In this document: piece after piece, positions 5,901 to 12,633 of the stretch
Layout: each line of letters starts with the position of its first letter
How positions within the stretch are numbered: the stretch's first letter is position 1
Assembly (NCBI GenBank): GCA_963575675.1
Contig: CAUYUA010000271.1
Coordinates: forward strand, 1 to 14,058
DNA from: CAUYUA01 sp963575675
Lineage (GTDB): Bacteria; Pseudomonadota; Alphaproteobacteria; Azospirillales; Azospirillaceae
Reading direction: 5' to 3'
Length of the DNA: 14,058 nucleotides
Translations under genes and position numbers: made by a program
The notes under the pieces: generated by a model
Told to the model about the DNA's origin: nothing
Databases searched by the model: none
The model's input: the letters and a program-made list of their open reading frames with translations, nothing else

Positions 5901-7955
5901 TCAAGTGTCAAGAAAGCTGCGTAGCTTGCGCGAACGGCTCGGGTGTTTGAGTTTGCGTAAAGCTTTAGCTTCGATTTGCCGGATGCGCTCGCGAGTGACG
6001 GAGAACTGTTGGCCAACCTCTTCCAAAGTGTGATCTGTGTTCATGCCGATGCCGAAACGCATGCGCAAGACACGCTCCTCGCGCGGGGTGAGGCTGGCTA
6101 AAACGCGCGTTGTGGTTTCGCGTAGGTTGGCTTGGATTGCGGCGTCGAGCGGCAAGATGGCGTTTTTATCTTCAATGAAGTCGCCGAGATGACTGTCTTC
6201 CTCATCACCGATCGGAGTTTCCAAACTGATCGGCTCTTTGGCGATTTTCAGAACTTTCCGAACCTTCTCCAAAGGCATCATCAAGCGTTCGGCCAATTCT
6301 TCCGGAGTCGGCTCGCGACCGATCTCATGCAACATCTGACGGCTGGTGCGAACCAGTTTGTTGATGGTCTCGATCATATGGACGGGAATGCGGATGGTGC
6401 GGGCCTGGTCGGCGATCGAGCGGGTGATGGCTTGGCGAATCCACCATGTGGCGTAAGTGGAGAACTTATAACCGCGACGATATTCGAACTTATCCACCGC
6501 TTTCATCAATCCGATGTTGCCTTCTTGAATGAGGTCCAGGAACTGCAACCCTCGGTTGGTGTATTTTTTGGCGATCGAGATCACAAGTCGCAAATTGGCT
6601 TCGACCATTTCTTTTTTTGCGCGACCGGCTTCTTTCTCGCCTTTTTGAACGGTGGAGACGATTCGGCGAAACTCGCTGATCGGCAAGCCGGATTCGGCGG
6701 CGATGTCGGAAACGCCAAGCCGCAAGCGTTGGACGTCGTCATGGTGTCTTTCAACGAAGCGTTGCCACGCCTTGGCGGATAACGAGCGGATGCGATCCAT
6801 CCAACCCGGATCCAGCTCGTGACTGTAGTAATGCGAAAGAAAGTCTTCACGTTTGACTTTGCAATCGAGCGCCAAACGCAACAGACGTCCCTCCAGGCTG
6901 GTGAGGCGGCGATTAAGGATGTAAAGCTGCTCGACCAATTGTTCGATGCGCAAGTTGTTCAGGCGCACTTTGTTCATCAGATCGATCATCTCGTTTTTCA
7001 GGCGTTCATACTTTTTGTCGGCCTGTTTGGAGATGTCTTCGCCGCGCTGGAACGAGGCCAAGCGCGTTTCGTGAACTTTATGCAGCTTTTGATAGGTGGC
7101 GTTGATGGCGTTGAAGGTCTCCAACACCTGCGGTTTGAGCGCGGCTTCCATGGCGGAGAGCGACAAGCTGTTTTCGTCGCTATCGGGGTCGAGATCGACT
7201 TCGATTTCCAAGCCGTCCATGTTTTCCGCTTCGCCGCCGGCTTCTGAATCGGCGGAGGCGGGCGCGGAGGCGGGGAGGGCGCCGTCGGTGGACGGCGAAG
7301 CCGCAGGAAGTTGGGGTAGGAGAGGGATTGGCGGCAGGATGGGAAGCGGCGGCAGAGAGCCGTCGCCGGGAGACAAAGGCGGCTCGTCGGGGCCGCTGCC
7401 GTAGGTGGCGTCAAGGTCGATGATGTCGCGCAACAGCATTTTGCCGCTGACCAGCGCGTCGTGCCATTCGAGCAAGGCGCGGATGGTGAGCGGCGATTCG
7501 CAAATGGCGCCGATCATCATTTCGCGACCGGCTTCGATGCGCTTGGCGATGGCGATTTCGCCTTCGCGGGACAGCAGCTCGACCGATCCCATTTCGCGCA
7601 AGTACATGCGCACCGGATCGTCTGTTCGACCGATGTCGTCGTCGTCGAGATTTCCGGCGCTGCGGCCTTCGCCGTCGCTTTGAGCGTCGACGGTGGCGGC
7701 GTCGTCGGTTTCTTCGCTTTCGATGACGTTGATGCCCATCTCTGAAAGCATGGCCATCGTGTCTTCGATTTGCTCGGAAGACGATTGATCCGGCGGTAAG
7801 GCCGCGTTTAGTTCGTCATAGGTCACATAGCCACGCTCGCGACCGCGCGCGACCATCTTCTTCACCGCTTGGATCATGCTGTCCATCAGCGGGCCGTCGC
7901 CGGTCTCTTCCCGGGCTTCGCCGGCTTCAGTGGTCGTTGTGGTTTTGGTGGCCAT
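5901..7955 (-). CDS. rpoD: RNA polymerase primary sigma factor RpoD (sigma-70)
   Basis: This is the housekeeping sigma factor that directs RNA polymerase to -10/-35 promoters. Region 1.1 spans about 25-80 and region 1.2 about 112-145 (DDPVRMYLREMGSVELLSRE). A long non-conserved domain runs from 150 to 430. Region 2 (about 448-520) contains NLRLVISIAKKYTNRGLQFL and the promoter-melting and -10 recognition segment YKFSTYATWWIRQAITRSI. Region 3 is at 525-605. Region 4 (615-680) has the helix-turn-helix TLEEVGQQFSVTRERIRQIE. All 684 residues are in one frame. The non-conserved domain holds a proline/alanine-rich stretch (about 192-235). The C-terminal half reads like alphaproteobacterial RpoD. 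The ATG at 7955 has only a G-rich tract about ten bases upstream. It follows dnaG by 341 bases. Confidence 0.97.
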   Translation of the reverse strand: MATKTTTTTEAGEAREETGDGPLMDSMIQAVKKMVARGRERGYVTYDELNAALPPDQSSSEQIEDTMAMLSEMGINVIESEETDDAATVDAQSDGEGRSAGNLDDDDIGRTDDPVRMYLREMGSVELLSREGEIAIAKRIEAGREMMIGAICESPLTIRALLEWHDALVSGKMLLRDIIDLDATYGSGPDEPPLSPGDGSLPPLPILPPIPLLPQLPAASPSTDGALPASAPASADSEAGGEAENMDGLEIEVDLDPDSDENSLSLSAMEAALKPQVLETFNAINATYQKLHKVHETRLASFQRGEDISKQADKKYERLKNEMIDLMNKVRLNNLRIEQLVEQLYILNRRLTSLEGRLLRLALDCKVKREDFLSHYYSHELDPGWMDRIRSLSAKAWQRFVERHHDDVQRLRLGVSDIAAESGLPISEFRRIVSTVQKGEKEAGRAKKEMVEANLRLVISIAKKYTNRGLQFLDLIQEGNIGLMKAVDKFEYRRGYKFSTYATWWIRQAITRSIADQARTIRIPVHMIETINKLVRTSRQMLHEIGREPTPEELAERLMMPLEKVRKVLKIAKEPISLETPIGDEEDSHLGDFIEDKNAILPLDAAIQANLRETTTRVLASLTPREERVLRMRFGIGMNTDHTLEEVGQQFSVTRERIRQIEAKALRKLKHPSRSRKLRSFLDT

Positions 7956-7983
7956 GCGTTCGTTGCCCCCGCATTACCCTTGG

Positions 7984-8024
7984 ATCATAACGGAACACGA
8001 CGTCACAGTGTCGTCGTGTGTGAC
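7984..8024 (-). promoter_or_regulatory. Candidate rpoD promoter with overlapping inverted repeats
   Basis: On the minus strand TATGAT (7989-7984) is a good -10 box. No clear -35 is seen 16-18 bases upstream; instead that position is covered by CACGACG (7996-8002) paired with CGTCGTG (8012-8018). An alternative pairing is GTCACA (8002-8007) with TGTGAC (8019-8024). The nested symmetry over a -35 position is what an operator for an activator or repressor would look like. The transcription start would lie about 20 bases before the ATG. Confidence 0.35.
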
Positions 8025-8031
8025 GAAGAAC

Positions 8032-8054
8032 AAAAAGCGGCGCGATCGCGCCGC
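8032..8054 (-). terminator. Intrinsic terminator between dnaG and rpoD
   Basis: Bases 8037-8054 form a perfect 18-base palindrome that can fold as a 7-bp GC-only stem (GCGGCGC/GCGCCGC) with a GATC loop. On the minus strand it is followed at once by five T (8036-8032). This is a compact intrinsic terminator for transcripts coming from dnaG, so rpoD probably also has its own promoter. Confidence 0.7.
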
Positions 8055-8063
8055 AAATTATGC

Positions 8064-8087
8064 TTTGTCTCGGTTTTTGTCTCGGTT
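8064..8087. repeat. Tandem 12-bp direct repeat, two perfect copies
   Basis: TTTGTCTCGGTT occurs at 8064-8075 and again at 8076-8087. A looser third copy (TTTGCTCTCAGTT) lies at about 8106-8118. It is close to the dnaG-rpoD terminator. It could be an iterated protein-binding site or simple slippage. Confidence 0.55.
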
Positions 8088-8296
8088 CGAGCCCTCTGAG
8101 GGGGTTTTGCTCTCAGTTCGAACTCGTTGAGGCGCTGTCGTCAGCGCGCAGGAAGGCGCGGCGCGGCTTCGTGAGGGGAGGTTTCTGGAGCATTTGTTCA
8201 TCCGGGTGACGGCGCCTTAAGGATTGTCTGGAGGAGGCCGGAATGCGGCGTGATGGTTCGGCTTTGCGTGGTTTTGTCGTGCGGTTCTCGGAGTAG

Positions 8297-10285
8297 CTAT
8301 TCATCGTCCTCGATGCGTCTGACGTTTTGCATTTCGGCGCGCAACATATCCACGCGCAAGCGGTTTGCGTCGGAGAGGTCTGTTTTATAGAGCGTTTTTC
8401 CGGCGGCGAGTTCGGACGCAATATGCCCGCTTTGCTCCAAATTCCAAACATGTCGCCATCCTCGTTGCGCCTCTTGGATCGAGCCGTCGGGTTTGGCGAA
8501 TCCGGCATGAAGGTACACCCGATCACTCAACAGTCCTTCCAGGATCGTTTCGAAGCCGCAGCTAGACAAGTGGCTTCGCAAATTGGCGGCGTCAAGGGAA
8601 AAACGCGCAAAATGTTCGCGACCTAGCGTCGCAACGTCTTCCGTGTGTGGCGAGGCGATGTTTTCTTCTGATTCCTGAGGGGAATCATTCGAGAGGGGGG
8701 CGTTCTTATGTATCGAAGCGTTTTCATGACTCAGAACCGTGATCACGGCTTGTCGTAATTTCTCTATGTCTGGTTCGGTGAAAGAGAGGCCGGCGAGTTG
8801 CTCGTCCACTTCGTTGTAAAGGGTGGGATGATTAATGAGAGTGGCCAGCAGAATTCTTTGACGCATATGGGATGGCGAGCGCACCGGCGGCGGAATGGCG
8901 CGAACGGAGGACGATGATAATGCGGCTGCGGTGGTTGAGGAGCGCAAAAGAGGGGGAGGTTTTCCTGTGGCGCGCGTTTTGACGAATGGGGGCGTGAATA
9001 ATATTTTTAAGCGGCGAGTGATTTCTTGATAGTATAAAGATTGAACGTCGCGATCTTCGATTTCATTAACGCGGGCCAATAAGGCGCTCTTTAAAGCGGC
9101 CTTTGTTTCCGGCGTGTTGGCGACTTTATTGCCGGTCTCTATGTTCCACAGCACATCGACCAGAGGACGCGCTTGGTTTAGCGTGGATTTCATAGCGTGT
9201 GATCCGGCGGTGCGAATGAGGCTGTCGGGGTCTTCGCCGTTTGGCAAAAACGCAACATTTATGGATCGACCGGGGCGCAGTATCGGCAATATTCGACCTA
9301 CGGCGCGCCAGGCGGCGCGCTGACCCGCAGAATCGCCGTCGAAGCATAGGATGGGGGTTCTTACTTCGGCGTCCAACGGGTAGAGACGCCATAACTCTTC
9401 TATTTGGTGCTCGGTAAGCGCCGTGCCCAGAGGCGCAACCGCGCCGGCGAAGCCCGCGCGGGTCAAGGCGATGACGTCCATATAGCCTTCTACGACAATA
9501 GCTTGCGCGCCATCGGAGACGGCTTGGCGGGCTCGCGCGTGATTGTACAGCAAATGACCTTTGTGGAATAACGGATTGTCGGACGAGTTGATGTATTTGG
9601 GGCCGGAGCCCTCTATCAAGCGTCCGCCGAACGCCACAGAGCGCCCGCGACGGTCTGTTACAGGAAATAGAATGCGATGGCGAAAGAAGCTGCGCGCATG
9701 GCTGTGAGGCGGCGCATTGGGGCTTGGTTGCCGAATCAGTCCGGCTTGTTCTTGACAAGTTTCGCTGTATCCGGCGGCGCTTAAGAAGCGGACCAGAGCT
9801 TCGCCGTCTGAGGGGGCGTAGCCGAGTCGGAATTGTTCGATCGTCTCGTCGTCCAATCCGCGAGCGTATAGATATTCCAAAGCTTGGCGACCGACTTCGG
9901 CGCGCAATTGCGCTTCGAACCAGCGAGTCGCAGACTCAAGGGCGTCATAGAGGGTTTTTTCTTGTTTATGTTTGGCGTGTTCGCCCGGGGATTGGCGTGG
10001 GATCGTTAATCCGGCCTCTTGAGCGAGTGATTCTATGGCCTCATAAAAATCAATATTGTCGATGCGCATCTTAAAGCCGACGGCGTCGCCGTGTGCTCCG
10101 CACCCGAAGCAATGAAAAAAGCCTTTCTGATCATTGATGGTGAAGCTGGGGGTCTTTTCGTGATGGAAAGGGCAGCAAGCTTTATACTCGCGACCGGCGC
10201 GGATCAAACGCACGCGGCGTCCGATCAGCTCCGACAATGGGATGCGAGCGCGAAGCTCATCCAAAAAGGAGGGAGGCAGGAACAT
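8297..10285 (-). CDS. dnaG: DNA primase DnaG
   Basis: The replication primase makes the RNA primers for lagging-strand synthesis in partnership with the DnaB helicase. The N-terminal zinc domain is complete: C38-P-F-H41 and C59-F-G-C62 (CPFHHEKTPSF ... FFHCFGCGAHGD). The catalytic core follows (RILFPVTDRRGRSVAFGGR, 204-222). The TOPRIM fold shows EGYMD (266-270, with the metal-binding Glu) and FDGDSAG (315-321). A serine/proline-rich linker (about 438-475) leads to a DnaB-binding C-terminal domain (475-662). The length of 662 residues is normal. The start MFLPPSFLDELRARIPLSEL matches the usual family N-terminus, although no good ribosome-binding site precedes it. It lies 80 bases downstream of the PP2C gene. 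Confidence 0.97.
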   Translation of the reverse strand: MFLPPSFLDELRARIPLSELIGRRVRLIRAGREYKACCPFHHEKTPSFTINDQKGFFHCFGCGAHGDAVGFKMRIDNIDFYEAIESLAQEAGLTIPRQSPGEHAKHKQEKTLYDALESATRWFEAQLRAEVGRQALEYLYARGLDDETIEQFRLGYAPSDGEALVRFLSAAGYSETCQEQAGLIRQPSPNAPPHSHARSFFRHRILFPVTDRRGRSVAFGGRLIEGSGPKYINSSDNPLFHKGHLLYNHARARQAVSDGAQAIVVEGYMDVIALTRAGFAGAVAPLGTALTEHQIEELWRLYPLDAEVRTPILCFDGDSAGQRAAWRAVGRILPILRPGRSINVAFLPNGEDPDSLIRTAGSHAMKSTLNQARPLVDVLWNIETGNKVANTPETKAALKSALLARVNEIEDRDVQSLYYQEITRRLKILFTPPFVKTRATGKPPPLLRSSTTAAALSSSSVRAIPPPVRSPSHMRQRILLATLINHPTLYNEVDEQLAGLSFTEPDIEKLRQAVITVLSHENASIHKNAPLSNDSPQESEENIASPHTEDVATLGREHFARFSLDAANLRSHLSSCGFETILEGLLSDRVYLHAGFAKPDGSIQEAQRGWRHVWNLEQSGHIASELAAGKTLYKTDLSDANRLRVDMLRAEMQNVRRIEDDE

Positions 10286-10323
10286 TGTGCGTGGGGGCGG
10301 GTTAACTCAGTCGGAGGTTCTCA

Positions 10324-10351
10324 CGCGATCAAGCATCGTGGCTTGATCGCG
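10324..10351 (-). promoter_or_regulatory. Perfect 11-bp stem-loop in the dnaG leader
   Basis: CGCGATCAAGC (10324-10334) pairs perfectly with GCTTGATCGCG (10341-10351) around a six-base loop. It fills most of the 80-base gap between the PP2C stop codon and the dnaG start. No U-tract follows on the minus strand, so it is not a classical terminator. An attenuating leader hairpin, an RNA-processing site or a DNA operator would all fit. Confidence 0.5.
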
Positions 10352-10365
10352 ATTCACTCGGTTTT

Positions 10366-11166
10366 TTAGAACTGTTCGAAGGCGGCGACGACGACAGTGA
10401 CGTTGTCTGTTCCGCCCTGTTGGTTGGCCTTTTCAACCAGGGATTCCGCGACTCGAGACATTGCCTCTGAGTTTCGTCCATGGGCTTGAGTGGCGATTTC
10501 TGCGATATCCTTATCTGAAACGAGTGAGTGCAAACCATCGGAGCATAAAACGATCACATCGGATGGAAAGGCGCTGATGAGTGTAATATCCGGAGCGGCG
10601 TCGTGATCATCGGATACGCCCAGCGCTCTGATGATAAGGTTGCGTCGGGGTTCTGCGCCGACTCGTCCGTTATCAGCCCAGACCTGCCACACGCTGTGGT
10701 CGCGGGTCAACTGAATCGCGACGCCATTACGGATAAGATAGGCTCGGCTGTCGCCGACATGAAAGACGACGACTTGGTCTTTGCCTTCCACCAGCCAGAT
10801 GCCGACGGCGGTGGTTCCCATGCCGCGTCCGGGAGGGAGATCCCGCTCTTCATTCAGGCTGTGTAGGCGACGATTGGCCAAGACGACGGCTTGACGAACC
10901 ACGGCGCAAGCGGATTGCGCGGGATCGACGGGTGAATCGGCGTTCGAAAAGGACTGTTCGTCGAGACTCGGATCATACTCCAAGATGAAGTCGAAAATGG
11001 CTTCCACGGCGGTTTGGCTGGCGATCTCGCCGTCGCCGTGTCCGCCCATGCCGTCGCACACCACGGCCAATCCAAGGCCGGAGCTGAGTTCAAAACGATC
11101 TTCATTATGTTTTCGAACTTGGCCGACGTGAGTGCAACCGGCGACGTGCATGCCGAGACCGCTCAT
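10366..11166 (-). CDS. PP2C-family serine/threonine protein phosphatase (PrpC/Stp1-like)
   Basis: This is a soluble metal-dependent phosphatase that removes phosphate from serine or threonine residues, usually countering a Hanks-type kinase or resetting a regulatory switch. All the metal-site motifs are present in order: NED (21-23), DGMGGH (38-43), GMGTT (115-119), GDSRAYL (138-144), DH (156-157), SDGL (209-212) and GTDN (252-255). The length of 266 residues is that of a catalytic domain alone, with no sensor, coiled coil or membrane segment, unlike RsbU or SpoIIE. The ATG at 11166 overlaps the upstream gene's TGA (ATGA, 11166-11163) and has GGGAGAG just before it, so translation is probably coupled. 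No partner kinase is visible in the window. Confidence 0.93.
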   Translation of the reverse strand: MSGLGMHVAGCTHVGQVRKHNEDRFELSSGLGLAVVCDGMGGHGDGEIASQTAVEAIFDFILEYDPSLDEQSFSNADSPVDPAQSACAVVRQAVVLANRRLHSLNEERDLPPGRGMGTTAVGIWLVEGKDQVVVFHVGDSRAYLIRNGVAIQLTRDHSVWQVWADNGRVGAEPRRNLIIRALGVSDDHDAAPDITLISAFPSDVIVLCSDGLHSLVSDKDIAEIATQAHGRNSEAMSRVAESLVEKANQQGGTDNVTVVVAAFEQF

Positions 11167-11915
11167 ATCTGCTCTCCCTCGGTCAGAGTCTGCGCGATAA
11201 TCGTCAGATCGTTCAACAATGGGGCGCCAAACGCTTCAATCGGCGTGTTTTTTCCGTGGCGTTTCGCCAGTTCAAGAGATTCGGTCAGGAAGCACCGGAG
11301 AATCACACGCAAGGAAGAGGCGGGAAAGATTTGATCAATAATTTCGGCGGCTGCGGCGGTGATTTGTCCTTGCGGCGCCAGAGCGACCAGAGTTTGGGCC
11401 GACAGTTTGGTTGCGCGGCTGTCAAGTTGGCGGTTTGCGTGTAAAACCGCCCAGATTTGCGCTTCGGAACCACTTCCCGCTTCGGCCAAAATCTGTTTGG
11501 CTTCTGTGTTCATGGTCTCATAGGTTGCTTCGTCTGCGATCGCTGCGCGCAAAATGTTGGGCAGACGGGTGGTGAGGGCGCGGAAAGCTCCGGGTTGTGC
11601 GGCGGAGAAAAAGTGTTGGCCTTGGCGCACCAGGATGATCGAGGTCAGCAGACGACCGAGATGGTGGCGTCTTCGTTCCGAGGGTGGAGGAAGTGGAGGC
11701 GAAACGGCTTGTGGCGAGAATTTTTGCAATTGCGGTGGCGATAAACGCAATTCCTTCATCAGGTTTCTGACGACGACGTCATATTCGTTTTTGCGCACGA
11801 ATCCGGATGTGTGGAAAAAGGGCTCCAGGCGTGACGAAATTAAGTAAAGAACGAGAGAGCCCGCGTCTTTATCGAGGACGCTGGAGTCAACAGGCGCTTG
11901 GTCCGATGCGTTCAT
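11163..11915 (-). CDS. Uncharacterised helical protein, co-translated with the PP2C phosphatase
   Basis: I do not recognise this protein. It would be about 250 residues, soluble, without signal peptide or membrane helix, and rich in Leu, Ala, Arg and Gln patterns suggesting mostly helices. A short proline-rich tract (VSPPLPPPSERRR, about 71-83) splits an N-terminal part of about 70 residues from a longer helical part. The frame is open from a TTG at 11933. The ATG at 11915 is clearly better because GGAGAG stands seven bases before it and TTG has no such site. Its stop codon overlaps the PP2C start by four bases, a strong sign of joint expression and likely joint function. It could be a regulator, substrate or scaffold for the phosphatase, but the sequence alone does not show which. 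Confidence 0.8.
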   Translation of the reverse strand: MNASDQAPVDSSVLDKDAGSLVLYLISSRLEPFFHTSGFVRKNEYDVVVRNLMKELRLSPPQLQKFSPQAVSPPLPPPSERRRHHLGRLLTSIILVRQGQHFFSAAQPGAFRALTTRLPNILRAAIADEATYETMNTEAKQILAEAGSGSEAQIWAVLHANRQLDSRATKLSAQTLVALAPQGQITAAAAEIIDQIFPASSLRVILRCFLTESLELAKRHGKNTPIEAFGAPLLNDLTIIAQTLTEGEQI

Positions 11916-11965
11916 GAAAGAACTCTCCGGCAAAAGGCGTCATGCAAAAACGACGCAGTTTTCGC

Positions 11966-11992
11966 AGTGTAGCATTCTTATCAAAGTGTCAT
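11966..11992 (-). promoter_or_regulatory. Candidate promoter for the unknown protein-PP2C pair
   Basis: On the minus strand ATGACA (11992-11987, one mismatch to TTGACA) is followed after 15 bases by an extended -10, TGC-TACACT (box at 11971-11966). The spacer is short, but the TG extension compensates. Transcription would start about 45 bases before the ATG at 11915. Confidence 0.35.
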
Positions 11993-12111
11993 AGCGTTTC
12001 TTTAAAAGCCTGTTCGGAGAAAATATCAATGGTTCTTGTGGAAAATGGTTCTAAAACTTAAGTCGGGAATCGAATCAAGGAAAGAAGCGAATTAAGCGCA
12101 ATGGTGTCAAA

Positions 12112-12131
12112 TTAAGAGGCGTTAAGAGGCG
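12112..12131. repeat. Tandem 10-bp direct repeat TTAAGAGGCG x2
   Basis: TTAAGAGGCG is present at 12112-12121 and 12122-12131 without a gap. A related ATTAAGCGC lies at 12091-12099 and ATTAAGCC at 12171-12178. Repeated half-sites on one face of the helix can mark a regulator-binding site. The TTAA-N6-TTAA spacing is one base short of the CtrA consensus TTAA-N7-TTAA. Confidence 0.5.
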
Positions 12132-12319
12132 TCGATCGATAAAAACTTCACTTATTTTGGGTTGTTACAAATTAAGCCATGGTCTCCAAAGTTTCCCCGG
12201 CCTTAATCTGAAATCCGGTTTAATTATGATGGTGTTGAACTCAAGCTTTGGGAGAGAAGGATTTAATTCGCAATCGAAACCGATTATACTCTAATTTCTG
12301 TGTGTTTCTATTGCAACCA

Positions 12320-12339
12320 TTTGATATCAAAGATATCTT
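12320..12339. promoter_or_regulatory. Two overlapping palindromes (possible operator)
   Basis: TTTGATATCAAA (12320-12331) and AAGATATCTT (12330-12339) are perfect palindromes sharing two bases. Two more follow within 80 bases. They lie roughly 300 bases before the STAS start and 400 before the divergent gene. Confidence 0.4.
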
Positions 12340-12387
12340 CTCTTGGCAGTCTCTGATTTGTCCGCGTTATTGATAAGAAGCCTCATG

Positions 12388-12420
12388 TTGCCATGGCAAA
12401 ATTAGGCTATCCATGATAGC
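12388..12420. promoter_or_regulatory. Palindrome TTGCCATGGCAA and inverted repeat GCTATC-CAT-GATAGC
   Basis: TTGCCATGGCAA (12388-12399) is a perfect 12-base palindrome. Seven bases later GCTATC (12406-12411) is matched by GATAGC (12415-12420) around CAT. Both sit in the non-coding region upstream of the STAS gene and may bind dimeric regulators. Confidence 0.4.
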
Positions 12421-12576
12421 GTGACAGTAAGGAGCTGGAAGCCTATTCGAAGAAAACACTAATGTTTCCAATGGTTCTGATGACCCTCCGGTGGAGGATG
12501 TCTCTTGGTTGTGGCCTTGTTATGTTGTTCTTGTTTTGGTCTCGACAGGTGGCGTTTCTGGAAGTCTCTGGGAACA

Positions 12577-12604
12577 TTGGCGTTTTGTTCTGATGGGCTC
12601 TAAA
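12577..12604 (+). promoter_or_regulatory. Weak candidate promoter for the STAS gene
   Basis: TTGGCG (12577-12582) and TCTAAA (12599-12604) are each four of six matches to sigma-70 boxes, with a 16-base spacer. Transcription would start about 20 bases before the ATG. The match is weak, and no alternative-sigma consensus was found that fits better. Confidence 0.25.
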
Positions 12605-12622
12605 TGAAAACCGTTGTGTCTT

Positions 12623-12632
12623 AAGGGGGGGG
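12623..12632 (+). promoter_or_regulatory. Ribosome-binding site containing a run of eight G
   Basis: The STAS start ATG (12634) is preceded by AA plus eight consecutive G (12625-12632) and a single C. The G tract is itself the Shine-Dalgarno sequence, so any slippage in its length would change spacing to the start codon. Confidence 0.6.
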
Positions 12633-12633
12633 C

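Larger units (their letters stand above)
7956..8296. other. Intergenic region between dnaG and rpoD
   Basis: It holds a candidate rpoD promoter with overlapping inverted repeats (7984-8024), a hairpin terminator (8032-8054) and a tandem 12-base repeat (8064-8087). A minus-strand frame that continues from inside dnaG to 8113 is arginine-, serine- and proline-rich and looks like an out-of-frame shadow. I see no gene between 8088 and 8296. Confidence 0.55.
11934..12633. other. Long AT-rich intergenic region
   Basis: No protein or RNA gene could be read in these 700 bases. The stretch is much more AT-rich than its neighbours. It contains many TTAA tetramers (for example 12002, 12058, 12092, 12112, 12122, 12172, 12203, 12220 and 12263), a tandem 10-base repeat, two adjacent GAATC sites (12067-12076) and several short palindromes at 12320-12420. 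A small inverted repeat, CCTCC-GGT-GGAGG, is at 12485-12497. Candidate promoters face outwards at both ends. It looks like a large divergent control region; a decayed gene or a small unannotated RNA cannot be excluded. Confidence 0.5.

Noticed and set aside
6132..7247. Long plus-strand frames (216 and 142 codons) opposite rpoD
   Set aside because: They mirror the highly conserved rpoD coding sequence and show no domain, start signal or promoter.
8080..8132. Two GTTCGA-containing segments that resemble tRNA T-loops
   Set aside because: The flanking five bases do not pair as a T-stem in either copy, and no acceptor, D or anticodon arm can be found around them.
8113..8526. Minus-strand 137-codon open frame overlapping the end of dnaG
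   Set aside because: It runs out of frame through dnaG, has biased Arg/Ser/Pro content, no ribosome-binding site and no recognisable domain.
12030..12045. A DnaA box or replication origin in the 700-base gap
   Set aside because: Only one near match (TGTGGAAAA) was seen, with no cluster of boxes and no dnaA or other origin-linked gene nearby.
12112..12125. A CtrA box in the tandem TTAAGAGGCG repeat
   Set aside because: The half-site spacing is six rather than seven bases and there is no independent evidence for CtrA, so it is kept only as a cautious note.
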